Shown here piece after piece: positions 1-9,659 of a DNA stretch of 43,295 nt (position 1 is its first letter; each line of letters opens with the position of its first letter). The notes under the pieces were generated by a model, which worked only from the letters and a program-made list of their open reading frames with translations, did no database searches and was not told the DNA's origin. A program made the translations under genes and the position numbers. Source of the stretch: Planctomycetaceae bacterium (lineage in GTDB: Bacteria; Planctomycetota; Planctomycetia; Pirellulales; Pirellulaceae); the NCBI GenBank assembly GCA_002724245.1, contig PBOG01000144.1, positions 1 to 43,295 on the forward strand, in the 5' to 3' direction.

Positions 1-68
1 AGTAGTGCAAGATTCACGACACCCAGTGACAACCTGACACCCTCCGCCAGCAGGGGCGACGGGCGCAC

Positions 69-100
69 AAAAAAACCGCTGCTCCCTAGGAACAGCGGTT
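69..100 (-). terminator. Rho-independent terminator after rpoD
   Basis: Read on the minus strand, a 12-bp stem (positions 89-100 pairing with 74-85, one G-U wobble) closes a 3-nt loop and is followed directly by a run of U (plus-strand A at 69-75). It lies about 60 bp downstream of the rpoD stop codon in the direction of rpoD transcription. Stem, short loop and U-tract together make this the clearest intrinsic terminator in the window. Confidence 0.9.
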
Positions 101-157
101 ACTCGAATCGAATCAAGTGCCCGGCAGCCAAAGCTGGCGGCCGGCCCATTGACTTCG

Positions 158-1816
158 TCAGCCAGCGACACCCTTGAAAAATCCGGCCAACTGTTGGCTC
201 CGGACGGGATGCTGAAGCTTGCGTACGGCTTTCGCTTCAATCTGTCGCACGCGCTCACGCGTGACTTTAAAGATGCGACCCACCTCCTCCAGGGTGTAGG
301 TGTACCCATCACCCAATCCGTACCGCAGGCGAATAATTTCCCGTTCACGGTAGGTAAGGGTCTTGAGCAGCCGTTCAATCTTGTCCCGCAAGATTCCATT
401 ATTCGCAATCTTGACCGGATTTTCCCCGGAATGATCTTCGATAAACTCACCAAAACTGCAATCCTCAGCCTCACCAATCGGTCGATCAAGACTGACCGGA
501 TGACGGCCAATGTCCATCACCCGTTTGACTTCTTCGACCGAAATCGAAGCGCAGCGGGCAATTTCTTCTGTTGTCGGCTCTCGACGCTTCTCTTGCAAGA
601 GCCTCTTTTGGATATTTCTTAGTTTTGACAAGACATCAATCATGTGCACCGGAATCCGAATCGTCCGGGCTTGATCGGCGATGGCGCGGGTAATGGCTTG
701 GCGAATCCACCATGTAGCGTAAGTGGAAAACTTGAATCCACGTCGGTATTCGTATTTGTCAACCGCCCGCATCAGGCCCGTGTTCCCCTCCTGAATGAGG
801 TCGAGAAAACTCATGCCCCGATTCCGGTATTTCTTGGCAATCGACACAACGAGACGGAGATTACCGCTGGACAACTGCCGCTTCACGTGCTCGTACTGTT
901 CAAACCGTACGCGGCACTCGCGACACCGCTGGCGCAAACCACGCGGGCTCTCCTGGGTAACACTCATCAAGTCCTTCAGCTCGCGGCGCAAATTGGTCCG
1001 CTCGCTTTGACTAATCCGGTCCTTGCCAGGGGCGCGCAGTAAAGACCGAATGTGCTCCATGCGGTCGGCGAACGCTTCCAATTGTGCCATTAGCGGTTGG
1101 ATACGTCGTGTCCGCAGACTGAGCTCCTCGACAAGCTGCAGGCACTTGCGTCGCCGGCGAATAAAGTCGCGGCGCAATCCGCGCCGTTCTTTCGCCGTGG
1201 TCGACTTGCGAATCAGTCGTGAGAAATCAAGGCGATTGCTATCGATCAAGGCGTCGAGGGTTTTCAAATTGTGAGGCATCCTGGCCAAGATCTGTTCTTT
1301 GGTCAGTTGCTCTGTCAGAGAAACTTTAATTGTTCGATCAAAGGGAAGTTCCCCCTGGTGAACGCGCCGCAACGTATCCACTGTCGTCCGCAATGCGTAA
1401 TCGCAACCCAGTACGGCGCGGCGAAAACGTTTTCGAGAAACCTCGATTTTCTTGGCCAGTGAGATCTCCTCATCGCGCGTCAGCAGAGGAATCTCTGCCA
1501 TCTGCGAGAGATACATACGGATCGGGTCACTGGTCAATTTGCGTTGCTGTTCGTCCACCCAGATTGAGGCCAGCTCATGTTCATGCTTGTGCTGGACTTC
1601 AGCAGCGGATGGTGCGGGAGTCTGGGGCGTTTCCTCTTTGGGTGCTTCATTGACCAGCTCCACACCCATTTCTTCCAGAGCGATGATCAAATTGTCAAGC
1701 TTCTCTGGACTGACATCTTCGTCGGGGAGATAGGCATTCACCTCGTCATAAGTCAAATACCCTTGTGATTGTCCTTTGACAATCAGTTCGTGGAGATCTT
1801 TTTCGACAGATTCCAT
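158..1816 (-). CDS. rpoD: Primary RNA polymerase sigma factor (sigma-70 family, RpoD)
   Basis: This is the primary sigma factor, which directs core RNA polymerase to housekeeping promoters. From the chosen start (552 aa) the protein shows a region 1.1-like N-terminus (about 1-60), region 1.2 ([10 protein letters not shown], about 97-125), a charged non-conserved stretch of about 190 residues, region 2 ([12 protein letters not shown] to the -10-reading helix [13 protein letters not shown], about 319-393), region 3, and region 4 with the -35-reading helix [13 protein letters not shown] (about 518-530). Both region 1.1 and the non-conserved stretch favour a primary factor over an alternative one. 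An in-frame ATG at 1873 exists, but the ATG at 1816 has AAAGGAG 9 nt upstream, so the later start is preferred. It follows dnaG by 169 bp on the same strand, the classical dnaG-rpoD order. A strong terminator follows it. Confidence 0.95.
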   Translation of the reverse strand: MESVEKDLHELIVKGQSQGYLTYDEVNAYLPDEDVSPEKLDNLIIALEEMGVELVNEAPKEETPQTPAPSAAEVQHKHEHELASIWVDEQQRKLTSDPIRMYLSQMAEIPLLTRDEEISLAKKIEVSRKRFRRAVLGCDYALRTTVDTLRRVHQGELPFDRTIKVSLTEQLTKEQILARMPHNLKTLDALIDSNRLDFSRLIRKSTTAKERRGLRRDFIRRRRKCLQLVEELSLRTRRIQPLMAQLEAFADRMEHIRSLLRAPGKDRISQSERTNLRRELKDLMSVTQESPRGLRQRCRECRVRFEQYEHVKRQLSSGNLRLVVSIAKKYRNRGMSFLDLIQEGNTGLMRAVDKYEYRRGFKFSTYATWWIRQAITRAIADQARTIRIPVHMIDVLSKLRNIQKRLLQEKRREPTTEEIARCASISVEEVKRVMDIGRHPVSLDRPIGEAEDCSFGEFIEDHSGENPVKIANNGILRDKIERLLKTLTYREREIIRLRYGLGDGYTYTLEEVGRIFKVTRERVRQIEAKAVRKLQHPVRSQQLAGFFKGVAG

Positions 1817-1985
1817 GGACTCGGCTCCTTTTGCGCTTTCTTGCGCTATCTGGGAGTCTGGTGGATCGTCCATCCACAGTCACTGGGCGGCGAGATGTAT
1901 CCATCCCAATCGACCTTCGTGTCGATCGTATGGATACCGGCCCTTGACGTGCCTGTGCATGGGTACGACCCCATCGACAAGACTC

Positions 1986-3863
1986 CTACCCATCCGTAGG
2001 TGCGGAGATTCCTTGCCGTTCACGTTGTAGCTGGATCAACTCATCAAGCAGGTCCAGCTCCTGCTCTGCATTCAGTTGCTCTTCCTCCAAGGCTATCAGC
2101 TTGTGACGACTCTCGCGAGTCGTTCGGGTCTGGTCGTAGTCCCGGATCAAACCATTCAATCGATCTGCCGCGTGTTCTTCGGCGTACTCGGCCTTTTGGC
2201 GCCCACGTTCGTCCAGCTCAACCAGAAGATTCTTAATGGCCGGGTCATCAACAACAGTCAACACCCGGTTAAATTCAGGCAATTCACCGTCACGGGTGAA
2301 TTCCTGGTAAATCGCAAGAAGACGTTGTACCAGCGACGAAGACATCAGCGTCGTATCAAGACGCTGCATGGCGTCCGCCGCAAGTTCAGGATGCACTAAC
2401 AAGATTTCAAACAACTCACGTTCCCGCGCCGATAACGCTTCGATCAAACGCTGTGGCTCGGTAGATTCCGCGGTGGCGGGAACATTGCTTGTCTTGCGCA
2501 ATCGCAGCTCGCGCATCCGCGAACGGATTTCAGTTTCCGGCAAACGGAATTGTCGAGCTACGCGAGCCAAAATCTGCTGCTCGCGCAGCCGCATTGACTC
2601 TGTCGTACGCCCTTGCAAACGGGGCGCCTCAGAAACCGTCGCCAGAATATCCTCGAGCGCTTGTGTGGCCCGATGCGTCTCACGCGACAAATCGATTCCC
2701 GAAACCGCCATCCGCACCTTATGCTCGAGCGCATCGGGAGCCTGTTCGACCAGTTGCCGAAATGCGTCGGCCCCCTCGTCACAGACAAAATCACAGGGAT
2801 CAAAACCATCGGGTAACGTCAGAATGCGCAGATCGAGCTGGGCAGCGACAAACAACTTGAGGATCTCCGACGCCCGGCGCTGGCCCGCTTCGTCTCCGTC
2901 GTAGACCAACGTCACGCGATCGACAAACCTCTTCAACAGTTGAATGTGCCGTTCGTTGAGGGCAGTACCCAAGGTGGCCACAATGTCATGGACACCGTGC
3001 TGCTGGGGAATGACCACGTCCGTATATCCCTCGACCACGACCAAGTGGCGCGTCTTGGCAACGATCTGACGCGCTATATTCAATCCGTAGAGTTGACTGC
3101 TCTTAGAAAACAGCAGCGTCTCTGGTGAATTCACGTATTTGGGTGGTGGATTCCCGCGAGATTGCTCGATTTGTTTTGCGACGTCTGGCAGCACACGCCC
3201 ACCAAAAGCAATCGGGCGGTCCATCGTGTCCCGAATCGGAAAAATCACGCGGCCTCGAAAGCGATCACGAAATCTTCCGCTATCGGCATATTGTTGCGTT
3301 AACCCGGCCGCCTCCAGGACAGCTGGAGAAAATCCGGTCGACCGGGCGCGATCCTGTAACCAATGCGAGTTACCGGGAGAAAAGCCAATACGAAACCGCT
3401 CGATCGATGACGATTCAATCGCCCGCTGGTCGAGATAATCACGAGCCACTCCGGCATCGGGAGCCTGGAGCAGACAATCGTGAAACTGCGCTTCGGCCCA
3501 ACGTGTGGCCGCGTAGAGTGTTTTCTTATCGTTCGGGCTGCCGGGTGCCACCTGCGATTTGCGCTGGGGACTCAATTCAATGCCGGATCGCTCCGCCAGC
3601 ATTTCCAGGGCTTGCCGAAAATCCACCCCTTCTTGACGCATCACAAAGCTGAAGACATCGCCCCCCACATCGCAGACCCAACACTTCCAGGACTGGCGAT
3701 TGGGATTCACCTGGAGACTGGGCCGGGTGTCGTCATGCCAGGGGCAGAGTGCCACGTAGCCGGTTCCCTGGCGGCGCAATTCCAGATAGCTACCAACCAG
3801 TTCGACGATCTCCGTCGCCTGGCGAACCTGCTCCTTAGCATCTAGGGCCGTTGCAAAGGACAC
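1986..3863 (-). CDS. dnaG: DNA primase DnaG
   Basis: DnaG makes the RNA primers used by DNA polymerase III at the replication fork. The protein is 625 aa from the chosen start. It has a CHC2 zinc-binding domain (Cys40, His43, Cys61, Cys64), the catalytic core, and a TOPRIM fold with the acidic motifs EGYTD (about 278-282) and DGDEAG (about 322-327), then a helical C-terminal part that would contact DnaB helicase. The frame is open upstream to a TTG at 3884, but a GTG at 3863 has AGGAG 6 nt before it and begins the usual short leader before the zinc finger, so that start is used. rpoD follows 169 bp downstream. The rpsU gene that heads this operon in many bacteria is not here; an ABC ATPase gene lies upstream instead. 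Confidence 0.96.
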   Translation of the reverse strand: MSFATALDAKEQVRQATEIVELVGSYLELRRQGTGYVALCPWHDDTRPSLQVNPNRQSWKCWVCDVGGDVFSFVMRQEGVDFRQALEMLAERSGIELSPQRKSQVAPGSPNDKKTLYAATRWAEAQFHDCLLQAPDAGVARDYLDQRAIESSSIERFRIGFSPGNSHWLQDRARSTGFSPAVLEAAGLTQQYADSGRFRDRFRGRVIFPIRDTMDRPIAFGGRVLPDVAKQIEQSRGNPPPKYVNSPETLLFSKSSQLYGLNIARQIVAKTRHLVVVEGYTDVVIPQQHGVHDIVATLGTALNERHIQLLKRFVDRVTLVYDGDEAGQRRASEILKLFVAAQLDLRILTLPDGFDPCDFVCDEGADAFRQLVEQAPDALEHKVRMAVSGIDLSRETHRATQALEDILATVSEAPRLQGRTTESMRLREQQILARVARQFRLPETEIRSRMRELRLRKTSNVPATAESTEPQRLIEALSARERELFEILLVHPELAADAMQRLDTTLMSSSLVQRLLAIYQEFTRDGELPEFNRVLTVVDDPAIKNLLVELDERGRQKAEYAEEHAADRLNGLIRDYDQTRTTRESRHKLIALEEEQLNAEQELDLLDELIQLQRERQGISAPTDG

Positions 3864-4225
3864 CAACCACTCCTGCGGCAACAAGGGCTGCGGGAGAGGC
3901 CTTCCGCGGCCACAGACGGTATGTCACTTCTTTCGCTCGCGGACCTTTCCAGCGAACAAAACGAAGGTCATTTCCAGAGGCGGCGGGCGATTATAGTCCT
4001 GCCTCTGTAACGGGTCAACATCGCGATTTGGGCACCTGCAGAAGGCATTTCCCGCCTGGGCCAAACTCCACTTCCGGAAAAAAGCTCAGCGGATAATCGC
4101 GTACAGCACAATCTGGCGTAACGCGCTCTGTCACTACGACCTGGGCACTACGACCTGGGCACCCAACTGGCCCGCCGCCAGGCCCCCTGACGCACAGCGC
4201 CAAGTGAACTAATGCCAACCATGGA
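3864..4225. other. Intergenic region upstream of dnaG
   Basis: This 362-bp stretch separates dnaG from the lptB-like gene, both on the minus strand. I see no convincing coding frame or RNA gene; the only open frames are extensions or shadows of the neighbours. It contains the AGGAG ribosome-binding site of dnaG at its left end and a short direct tandem repeat at 4132-4162. A promoter for dnaG-rpoD presumably lies here, but I could not assign -35 and -10 boxes with confidence. Confidence 0.6.
4132..4162. repeat. Short perfect tandem duplication (14 bp, 2.2 copies)
   Basis: The 14-bp unit CACTACGACCTGGG occurs twice head to tail, followed by the first 3 bases of a third copy. The copies are identical. 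It lies in non-coding DNA just downstream of the lptB-like gene. It looks like a simple slippage duplication; no regulatory role can be read from it. Confidence 0.85.
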
Positions 4226-5017
4226 TCATGAAGCCAGTAAACGGGTTGGTGCATCTGGATCTTCCTCGTTCCCCAGCGAAACGGGGGGCTCCTGGGGGGG
4301 ATCCAGTTCACCCAGATAGCGCCGCTGGACCTCAGGGTCGTTCTTGACTTTGTCAGGATTTCCCTGACAAAAAACCTGCCCGCCATCAATGACGTAACAG
4401 CAATCCACAATTTGCAGGATTTCACGGGCCGCATGGTCGGTGATCAAAAACGCAATGTCCTGGTTCCGCAACTTGCGAATGATCGCCTGAATATTCTGCA
4501 CCGTGACCGGATCAATGCCGGCAAAGGGTTCATCAAGCATAATGATCTCAGGATCGGACACCAGGCAACGGGCAATTTCCAACCGCCGGCGTTCCCCACC
4601 GGATAATTTGTCCGCTTTACGATGCCGCAACGAGGCAATTTCAAATTGTTCCAGCAGTTGCGTGCACCGGCGTTTTCGTTCCTTGCGACCAACGCCCAGC
4701 AATTCCATCATCGCCAGCAGGTTTTGTTCGACCGTCAACTTGCGAAAAACGCTCGACTCCTGGGCCAGATATCCCATTCCGCCGTCCGCTGCACGACGGT
4801 GCATCGGCCAACTCGTCACATCCTGGCCGTTGAGGCGCACGCTTCCCTCATCCGGGTCGATCATGCCACAAATCATGCGGAAAGAAGTCGTCTTACCGGC
4901 GCCATTGGGCCCCAGCAAACCAACGATCTCACCACGTTCGACCAACAGGTCGACACCATTGACAACACGGCGGCGACGGTAGGACTTGACGAGCCCCTGT
5001 GCTTCCAGAATGGGCAC
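4226..5017 (-). CDS. lptB: LptB-type ABC transporter ATP-binding protein
   Basis: This is the cytoplasmic ATPase of an ABC transporter, closest in pattern to LptB, which powers lipopolysaccharide extraction from the inner membrane. The 263 residues show Walker A GPNGAGKTT (36-44), the ABC signature LSGGERRR (138-145), Walker B IIMLDEP (158-164) and the switch histidine in ITDHAARE (His195). LptB-like features are the FRKLTVEQNL segment and a tail reading EVQRRYLG. Beyond that there is an acidic, proline-rich extension of about 25 residues. The start is a GTG with AGGGG 7 nt upstream. No lptA, lptC or lptFG gene is adjacent, so the assignment rests on sequence pattern alone; a LivF/LivG-like branched amino-acid ATPase is the main alternative. 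Confidence 0.85.
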   Translation of the reverse strand: MPILEAQGLVKSYRRRRVVNGVDLLVERGEIVGLLGPNGAGKTTSFRMICGMIDPDEGSVRLNGQDVTSWPMHRRAADGGMGYLAQESSVFRKLTVEQNLLAMMELLGVGRKERKRRCTQLLEQFEIASLRHRKADKLSGGERRRLEIARCLVSDPEIIMLDEPFAGIDPVTVQNIQAIIRKLRNQDIAFLITDHAAREILQIVDCCYVIDGGQVFCQGNPDKVKNDPEVQRRYLGELDPPQEPPVSLGNEEDPDAPTRLLAS

Positions 5018-5209
5018 CAGTTTTCCCCTGAGGTGCGCGTAATATACGGTATTCCGTTACCTATACGGTCGCTCAAAGCCGACTTTTCGGAAAGAGCAAT
5101 TTTCCAACCTGTCACGTTGCCGGGTGAATTTCACCGCCACAGTGCCTGCGGCTCGACTACTCCCACACACCCCGGCCGCAACACACCAGTAAACTCCGAG
5201 CATTTCCCC

Positions 5210-7435
5210 CTAACGAATCAAGCCCATCCGCCGCAGGTTTGGAACGGGAAAATGAAATGAGCCAATGGCAAACGAGCTGCGCCAGTTGTGCGGCCAGTAG
5301 ATCAGCAAGGCCTTGCCTAGCAACAGCTCACGATCGACAAATTTAGGGCACGCTTCCCAGAGGCGTCCGTCCAGGCTCTCCGGACTGTTGTCTCCCATCG
5401 GGAAAAACTGATCCTGTGCCAACGGAAACATCACTTCGTCACGGGCTCGAAACAGGTGCGTTTCTGACCATTCAGGCGGCCGCGTCAGCAGGAGAGAAAT
5501 CTGTTCGGCATCAAGCACCGGAAAGCCGACACCACGAAAACGATATTCATGTTGTGTGTTCGGAAAAAAAGTCTGATCTTGTGCGACGTAGTAAACATCG
5601 CGCAAAAGCCGTAACTGCTCAAACTGAAGCTGCAGACCATCAGCTCCGACAGCTACCGGTGCGGCATCTCCCGGGTCCTGCTCGCTCCAGCGTGGTTCGA
5701 CCGAATCGCTGCGATGATACACCGCAGGCGCATCAAAACGGACCGGCTTGCCATTGATCCATAACAACAGTTGATTATCCACATTGGCGAACCGCAGGTG
5801 CTGGAAACGACCCGTGGCCAAGGAAATCTCAGCCCGGCAAAACTTCCTCGCATCCTGGTCAGGTGGGTCCCCAAAAGTGCCCTCGCCTTGATCGATCGAA
5901 AGTGTGGCAACCTGTCTGGCAATATCGATATCACAACCGTAGCGGACCCCGCCCTCCACCAGCATCAACTTTAGTGTTCCCGATCCAGTCACCATGACTT
6001 CGCATTCGACGACCAGGTCTCCGACCCAGTGATACCCAGAGTACTTGCGAACGTCAGTAAAAACGGGCCCAAAACCAGACTGGCGAGGAAGGTGCAAATG
6101 ATACGCATTGTACGCATAGAAATCGGAGACTAACGCACCGTAACGTCGCTGCGGCAAGATCCATCGATGCAACAGCTCGACGAGGGGTTCCACGCCGCCC
6201 TCCAAGGGAACCACGCCGTCCCGCAAGGGGATCGGCCGCTGGTCAGCATCAAACATCTTGTAGAGCACAACATTGGGTTCACCAGATGTACTGGCGATGA
6301 TATCAACCAGAAACGGGACTTCTGCGCGTTTGGCTTCCGCGTGCCGGGCCTGGATGGAACGGGGACCGGAATCGACCGCAACCAGAAATCCCTCCTGTTT
6401 GAGACGCCCTGCCAGTGTGCGGGCAAACTCTCCAAGCTCCGGCACCTGATAGCCAACCCTCAGCTGGTCCGCGCGGCGCGGATCCGAGGGATCCTGCTTC
6501 ATGAAATACATGCCCGGAGGGAGTACCGGCTTCTTGCGCCCCAAATAGTGCCAGTCATCGGGTCGCGGCACAAAATGTCGATAGCGAAGCCACTGCTCTT
6601 CTTGCCGCGCATCCAGGGGAGGGATTTTTCCTTCGGCAGAACAGACCTCCAATACATCGGGCCATCCCTTTTCAGGCGACCATGTTTGCCACCGCGCCGG
6701 CCAACCTGCAGCCGCTAATTTCTTATAGCGCGTATCTGTGTCATGGACGACTTGCATCATCGCTTCCACTTTGTGCGCCGGCTTTCGCTGAATCTGCCAA
6801 GGGGCGGAATTAACTTCGGCAGACAGTTCGGCGGGCCGCCCTGACGCAGCAGACGGTACCAAAGGATCCTCGTCAGCGGGTGCCGAAGCAGCGCCGGCAA
6901 ACGGCCTGGTGTACACGTCGCCGTGGCGGATTTTCAGCTCCTCGTTGGGCAAGCCGACAAGCCGTTTGATGTAGTTTTGTTTGGCATTGGCGGGATACTT
7001 GAAAACAAATACATCCCACCGGCTGGGCTCAGCCAGGTCGTAATCGAATTTACTGACCAGAATACGATCGCCATCGAACGACCGATGATTCGGTTCATGC
7101 TCTTTGTCTAGTACCATGCGAAAGCGGCAAACCGGACAGGTCGTCGCCAACACCTCACCACTGCGCCGATCCGCGTTTTCCGCACTGGCGCCCGTCTGGT
7201 ACCAGTAATCACACTCCGAGCATTGCACATCGTTGTGTCGACCAAAGAGCGTGGTGGCCATCGAACCCGTCGGAATCACAAATGCTTCAGCAACAAAGCC
7301 TCGAAACAAGAACGCCAGGACAATCGCCACCACCAGCGATTCAACCGTTTCTCGCGTTCCCGAGTGGGAAGGGAGCTCCGTGGACTCATCCTGGCCACTG
7401 CTGGCCGATGAAATCGGGTATGCTTTTCGACTCAT
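5210..7435 (-). CDS. lepB: Signal peptidase I with large insertions
   Basis: Signal peptidase I cleaves signal peptides from exported proteins at the outer face of the inner membrane. After an N-terminal membrane segment (VESLVVAIVLAFLF) come the nucleophile motif IPTGSMATTL (Ser58), the general-base motif YIKRLVGLPNEEL (Lys157) and, near the C-terminus, the family motif GDNSPESLDGR (about 681). Two additions are unusual. A CSEC...CPVC zinc-ribbon-like segment lies between the catalytic Ser and Lys. An insertion of about 450 residues separates the Lys motif from the last box, and part of it reads like a beta-sandwich (WINGKPVRF, FQHLRFANVDN). From the ATG at 7435 the protein is 741 aa, against roughly 200-350 for typical members. 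Open frame continues to 7591 with another ATG at 7471; 7435 is preferred for its upstream GAAGAG. Confidence 0.88.
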   Translation of the reverse strand: MSRKAYPISSASSGQDESTELPSHSGTRETVESLVVAIVLAFLFRGFVAEAFVIPTGSMATTLFGRHNDVQCSECDYWYQTGASAENADRRSGEVLATTCPVCRFRMVLDKEHEPNHRSFDGDRILVSKFDYDLAEPSRWDVFVFKYPANAKQNYIKRLVGLPNEELKIRHGDVYTRPFAGAASAPADEDPLVPSAASGRPAELSAEVNSAPWQIQRKPAHKVEAMMQVVHDTDTRYKKLAAAGWPARWQTWSPEKGWPDVLEVCSAEGKIPPLDARQEEQWLRYRHFVPRPDDWHYLGRKKPVLPPGMYFMKQDPSDPRRADQLRVGYQVPELGEFARTLAGRLKQEGFLVAVDSGPRSIQARHAEAKRAEVPFLVDIIASTSGEPNVVLYKMFDADQRPIPLRDGVVPLEGGVEPLVELLHRWILPQRRYGALVSDFYAYNAYHLHLPRQSGFGPVFTDVRKYSGYHWVGDLVVECEVMVTGSGTLKLMLVEGGVRYGCDIDIARQVATLSIDQGEGTFGDPPDQDARKFCRAEISLATGRFQHLRFANVDNQLLLWINGKPVRFDAPAVYHRSDSVEPRWSEQDPGDAAPVAVGADGLQLQFEQLRLLRDVYYVAQDQTFFPNTQHEYRFRGVGFPVLDAEQISLLLTRPPEWSETHLFRARDEVMFPLAQDQFFPMGDNSPESLDGRLWEACPKFVDRELLLGKALLIYWPHNWRSSFAIGSFHFPVPNLRRMGLIR

Positions 7436-7692
7436 GCTGCTCTTCAATTCGTGCTCTGTTTTTTTACTCATCCAGAACGCGGCGCTACCCCTTGTGCTGG
7501 CCGGGGGGCGATCCTGGCCCGCGAACTGGTCGCCGGGCCGCGTCCTGCACAACCCTCCGCTCAGCGGACTGCCGGAACCCGAGGACCGCATCCCTGAGGC
7601 AACGCATCATAGTCCATGCAATACACGGGGGGAAAGGACAAGTCTCGCAACCTGCCCGGGACCACCCTCCTGTATGCCAGCTGGCGTACGGA

Positions 7693-8175
7693 TTACGAAG
7701 CGGTTTGCCTGGGCACGACGGCGAGCGTCTCTAAATCGGTATCAAAACGGACGCCAATCAAGACCCAGTCACGATTCTCTCCGGTGCGACTCGGCCGTCG
7801 GTAAAACGTAAAATGCCAGACCACCGGATAGTTCTCCGCCAGGTAAAGGTATTTCATAAACACCACATTTCTTTCCGCACCCAGCGTGCGTTCCAGGACC
7901 ACCGCGTGTTTTACGTAGGTCCCGTATTTGTCGTCAAAGCCTTCAACTTTCGTCAGCATTTCCTGGATACTTGGATGCCGGGCTAAAGGGCTGCGTCCCA
8001 ACAGGCGTTCAAAGGCCTGCTGGGCATTCTGGTCAATTCCTAACACCGAAAAAAATTCATCCACACTGCGCTTAAGCGAGTCGGTCGAATCTGCATTCTG
8101 ACTGAAGCTCACCGTCGCCAGACCCGCCGCCACCGTGAGCACCAGGGGGATAACCCAAAATCGTAATTGCCACAT
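7693..8175 (-). CDS. Exported protein of unknown function
   Basis: I do not recognise this 160-aa protein. It starts at an ATG with AAAGGA upstream and opens with a signal peptide (MWQLRFWVIPLVLTVAAGLA, then a Ser/Gln/Asn stretch), so it should be periplasmic or surface-located. The mature part has a helical segment (SVDEFFSVLGIDQNAQQAFERLL) and then a predicted beta-rich region (VLIGVRFDTDLETL). It has no cysteine pairs or obvious catalytic motif. The next gene upstream on the same strand, a PQQ-propeller protein, ends 86 bp away, so the two may be co-transcribed. Confidence 0.75.
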   Translation of the reverse strand: MWQLRFWVIPLVLTVAAGLATVSFSQNADSTDSLKRSVDEFFSVLGIDQNAQQAFERLLGRSPLARHPSIQEMLTKVEGFDDKYGTYVKHAVVLERTLGAERNVVFMKYLYLAENYPVVWHFTFYRRPSRTGENRDWVLIGVRFDTDLETLAVVPRQTAS

Positions 8176-8261
8176 GGCAGGGATCCTTTCAAAGAGAAAA
8201 GGCGCCAGCGAGCCGGCTGCGCAGTGGGCCCCCACGACGCGGTATTGCTACTGCTCGGTTG

Positions 8262-9500
8262 CTACTGCTCGATACAGTACAGGTACTTCTTAGTGCGCAG
8301 CAGGATCGCCTTGTCCGTAACGGCCGGCGAACTCATCATCCCTTCATCGAGATGGTTGACGGCCAACCGTTCAAACGTCTCTCCTGCTTTCAGCACCACA
8401 CTCCGACCATCGCGGTCAAAGCAGTAGATACGGCCAGGTGCGTACAAAAGTGAGGCGGTGTATTTCCCTTCCAGCCGCTCTTGCCACTGGACTTCTCCTG
8501 TCCTGGCGTCCAGGCGCGTCGCCACGCCGTCATCATGCACCATATAAATCGCATCCCCTACGAGTAGCTGTGATGGCATCGAAGGAACGCGGCGGCGCAC
8601 ACTCCAGGCAACATGTGTCCCGGTAATGTCACCACGGCCGTCGGGACGAATCGCCAACAACTGGGCCGGGGCAAATCCGGTATTCAGATACAACAGCCCA
8701 CCCCGAAACATGGGGCGAATGGCCACCGAATGCTGTGGGTAACGCAGCTTCCACAAGGCGGTTCCCGTATTCGGGTTGTATGCCAACGTGGCCTTCGCAG
8801 CCGGGCTGATTAACTGTAATTCGCCATTGACTTCAATCACGATCGGGGTGCCGTAGGCTTTCATAACATCCCCGTTGTCACTCCCATAATCGATATCGCG
8901 GTCCACTTTCCAGACAGTTTTCCCGGTGGTCTTGTTGAGCGCTACCACATACTGGTAATCAAATCCGTCGTAGTGCACGATCAGCAGATTCTGAAAGAGG
9001 ATCGGAGATGATCCGGGACGGCGCCAATGATCGCAGGGCAAATCCCGCCGTGACCAGAGTGTGCGACAGTCCGCAGTGTCCAGGCAGGCAGTCCCGTAAC
9101 TGCCAAAGTGCACATAAACCCGGCCCTCCTCAATGACGGGAGTCGGCGAAGCATACGAATTAAAGTCATTGCCAAAGCGTGGCTTTTCATTCTCGTAGAG
9201 CAGGCGATCATGCAGCATGCGCCCCGACTCGCGATCGATGCACAATACGGACATGCGCTTTCCATCAGCACTCGCGGTAGTCACCCAGATCTGGTTTCCC
9301 CAGACGACCGGGGAGGACCAGGCACGTCCGTGAATGGCTGTTTTCCACTTCACATTTTGTTTTTCGCTCCACGTCAGTGGTAACTGCGTGGATTCCGCAT
9401 GGCTATTTGCCGAAGGGCCGTGTAACTGCGGCCAGTTTCGGGCGCCCCACACGGTCTGCGAAATCATGCATACCAGACTGCCAACCAATAGAATTCGCAT
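8262..9500 (-). CDS. Exported PQQ-binding-like beta-propeller protein
   Basis: This 412-aa protein belongs to the PQQ-binding-like (quinoprotein/BamB-like) beta-propeller superfamily. It begins with a signal peptide (MRILLVGSLVCMISQTVWGA), and the start is fixed by CGGGAG about 6 nt upstream of the ATG. The mature part repeats the propeller signature of a small-residue strand followed by G-T/G-W: SSPVVWGNQIWV, ASPTPVIEEGRVYV, LNKTTGKTVWK, YNPNTGTALWKL, LDARTGEVQWQ and SSPAVTDKAILL. The N-terminal WPQLHGPSANS motif is typical of the planctomycete copies, which are usually exported and of unknown substrate. BamB itself is a lipoprotein with eight blades; this protein has no lipobox, so a true BamB role is unlikely. 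Confidence 0.88.
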   Translation of the reverse strand: MRILLVGSLVCMISQTVWGARNWPQLHGPSANSHAESTQLPLTWSEKQNVKWKTAIHGRAWSSPVVWGNQIWVTTASADGKRMSVLCIDRESGRMLHDRLLYENEKPRFGNDFNSYASPTPVIEEGRVYVHFGSYGTACLDTADCRTLWSRRDLPCDHWRRPGSSPILFQNLLIVHYDGFDYQYVVALNKTTGKTVWKVDRDIDYGSDNGDVMKAYGTPIVIEVNGELQLISPAAKATLAYNPNTGTALWKLRYPQHSVAIRPMFRGGLLYLNTGFAPAQLLAIRPDGRGDITGTHVAWSVRRRVPSMPSQLLVGDAIYMVHDDGVATRLDARTGEVQWQERLEGKYTASLLYAPGRIYCFDRDGRSVVLKAGETFERLAVNHLDEGMMSSPAVTDKAILLRTKKYLYCIEQ

Positions 9501-9659
9501 CGAACGCTCCCGAAAGTATGCAGGTTTACAACGCGACCGCGTCAACACAACGTGATAAAACCACGATCAACATACCACAACCAGCATGAACTCGTGGCAA
9601 TCTGGGGCCACAGGCTCTCGCGGGCGCGGCGGCGATAACAGCACCGAAAATCAGGATCG

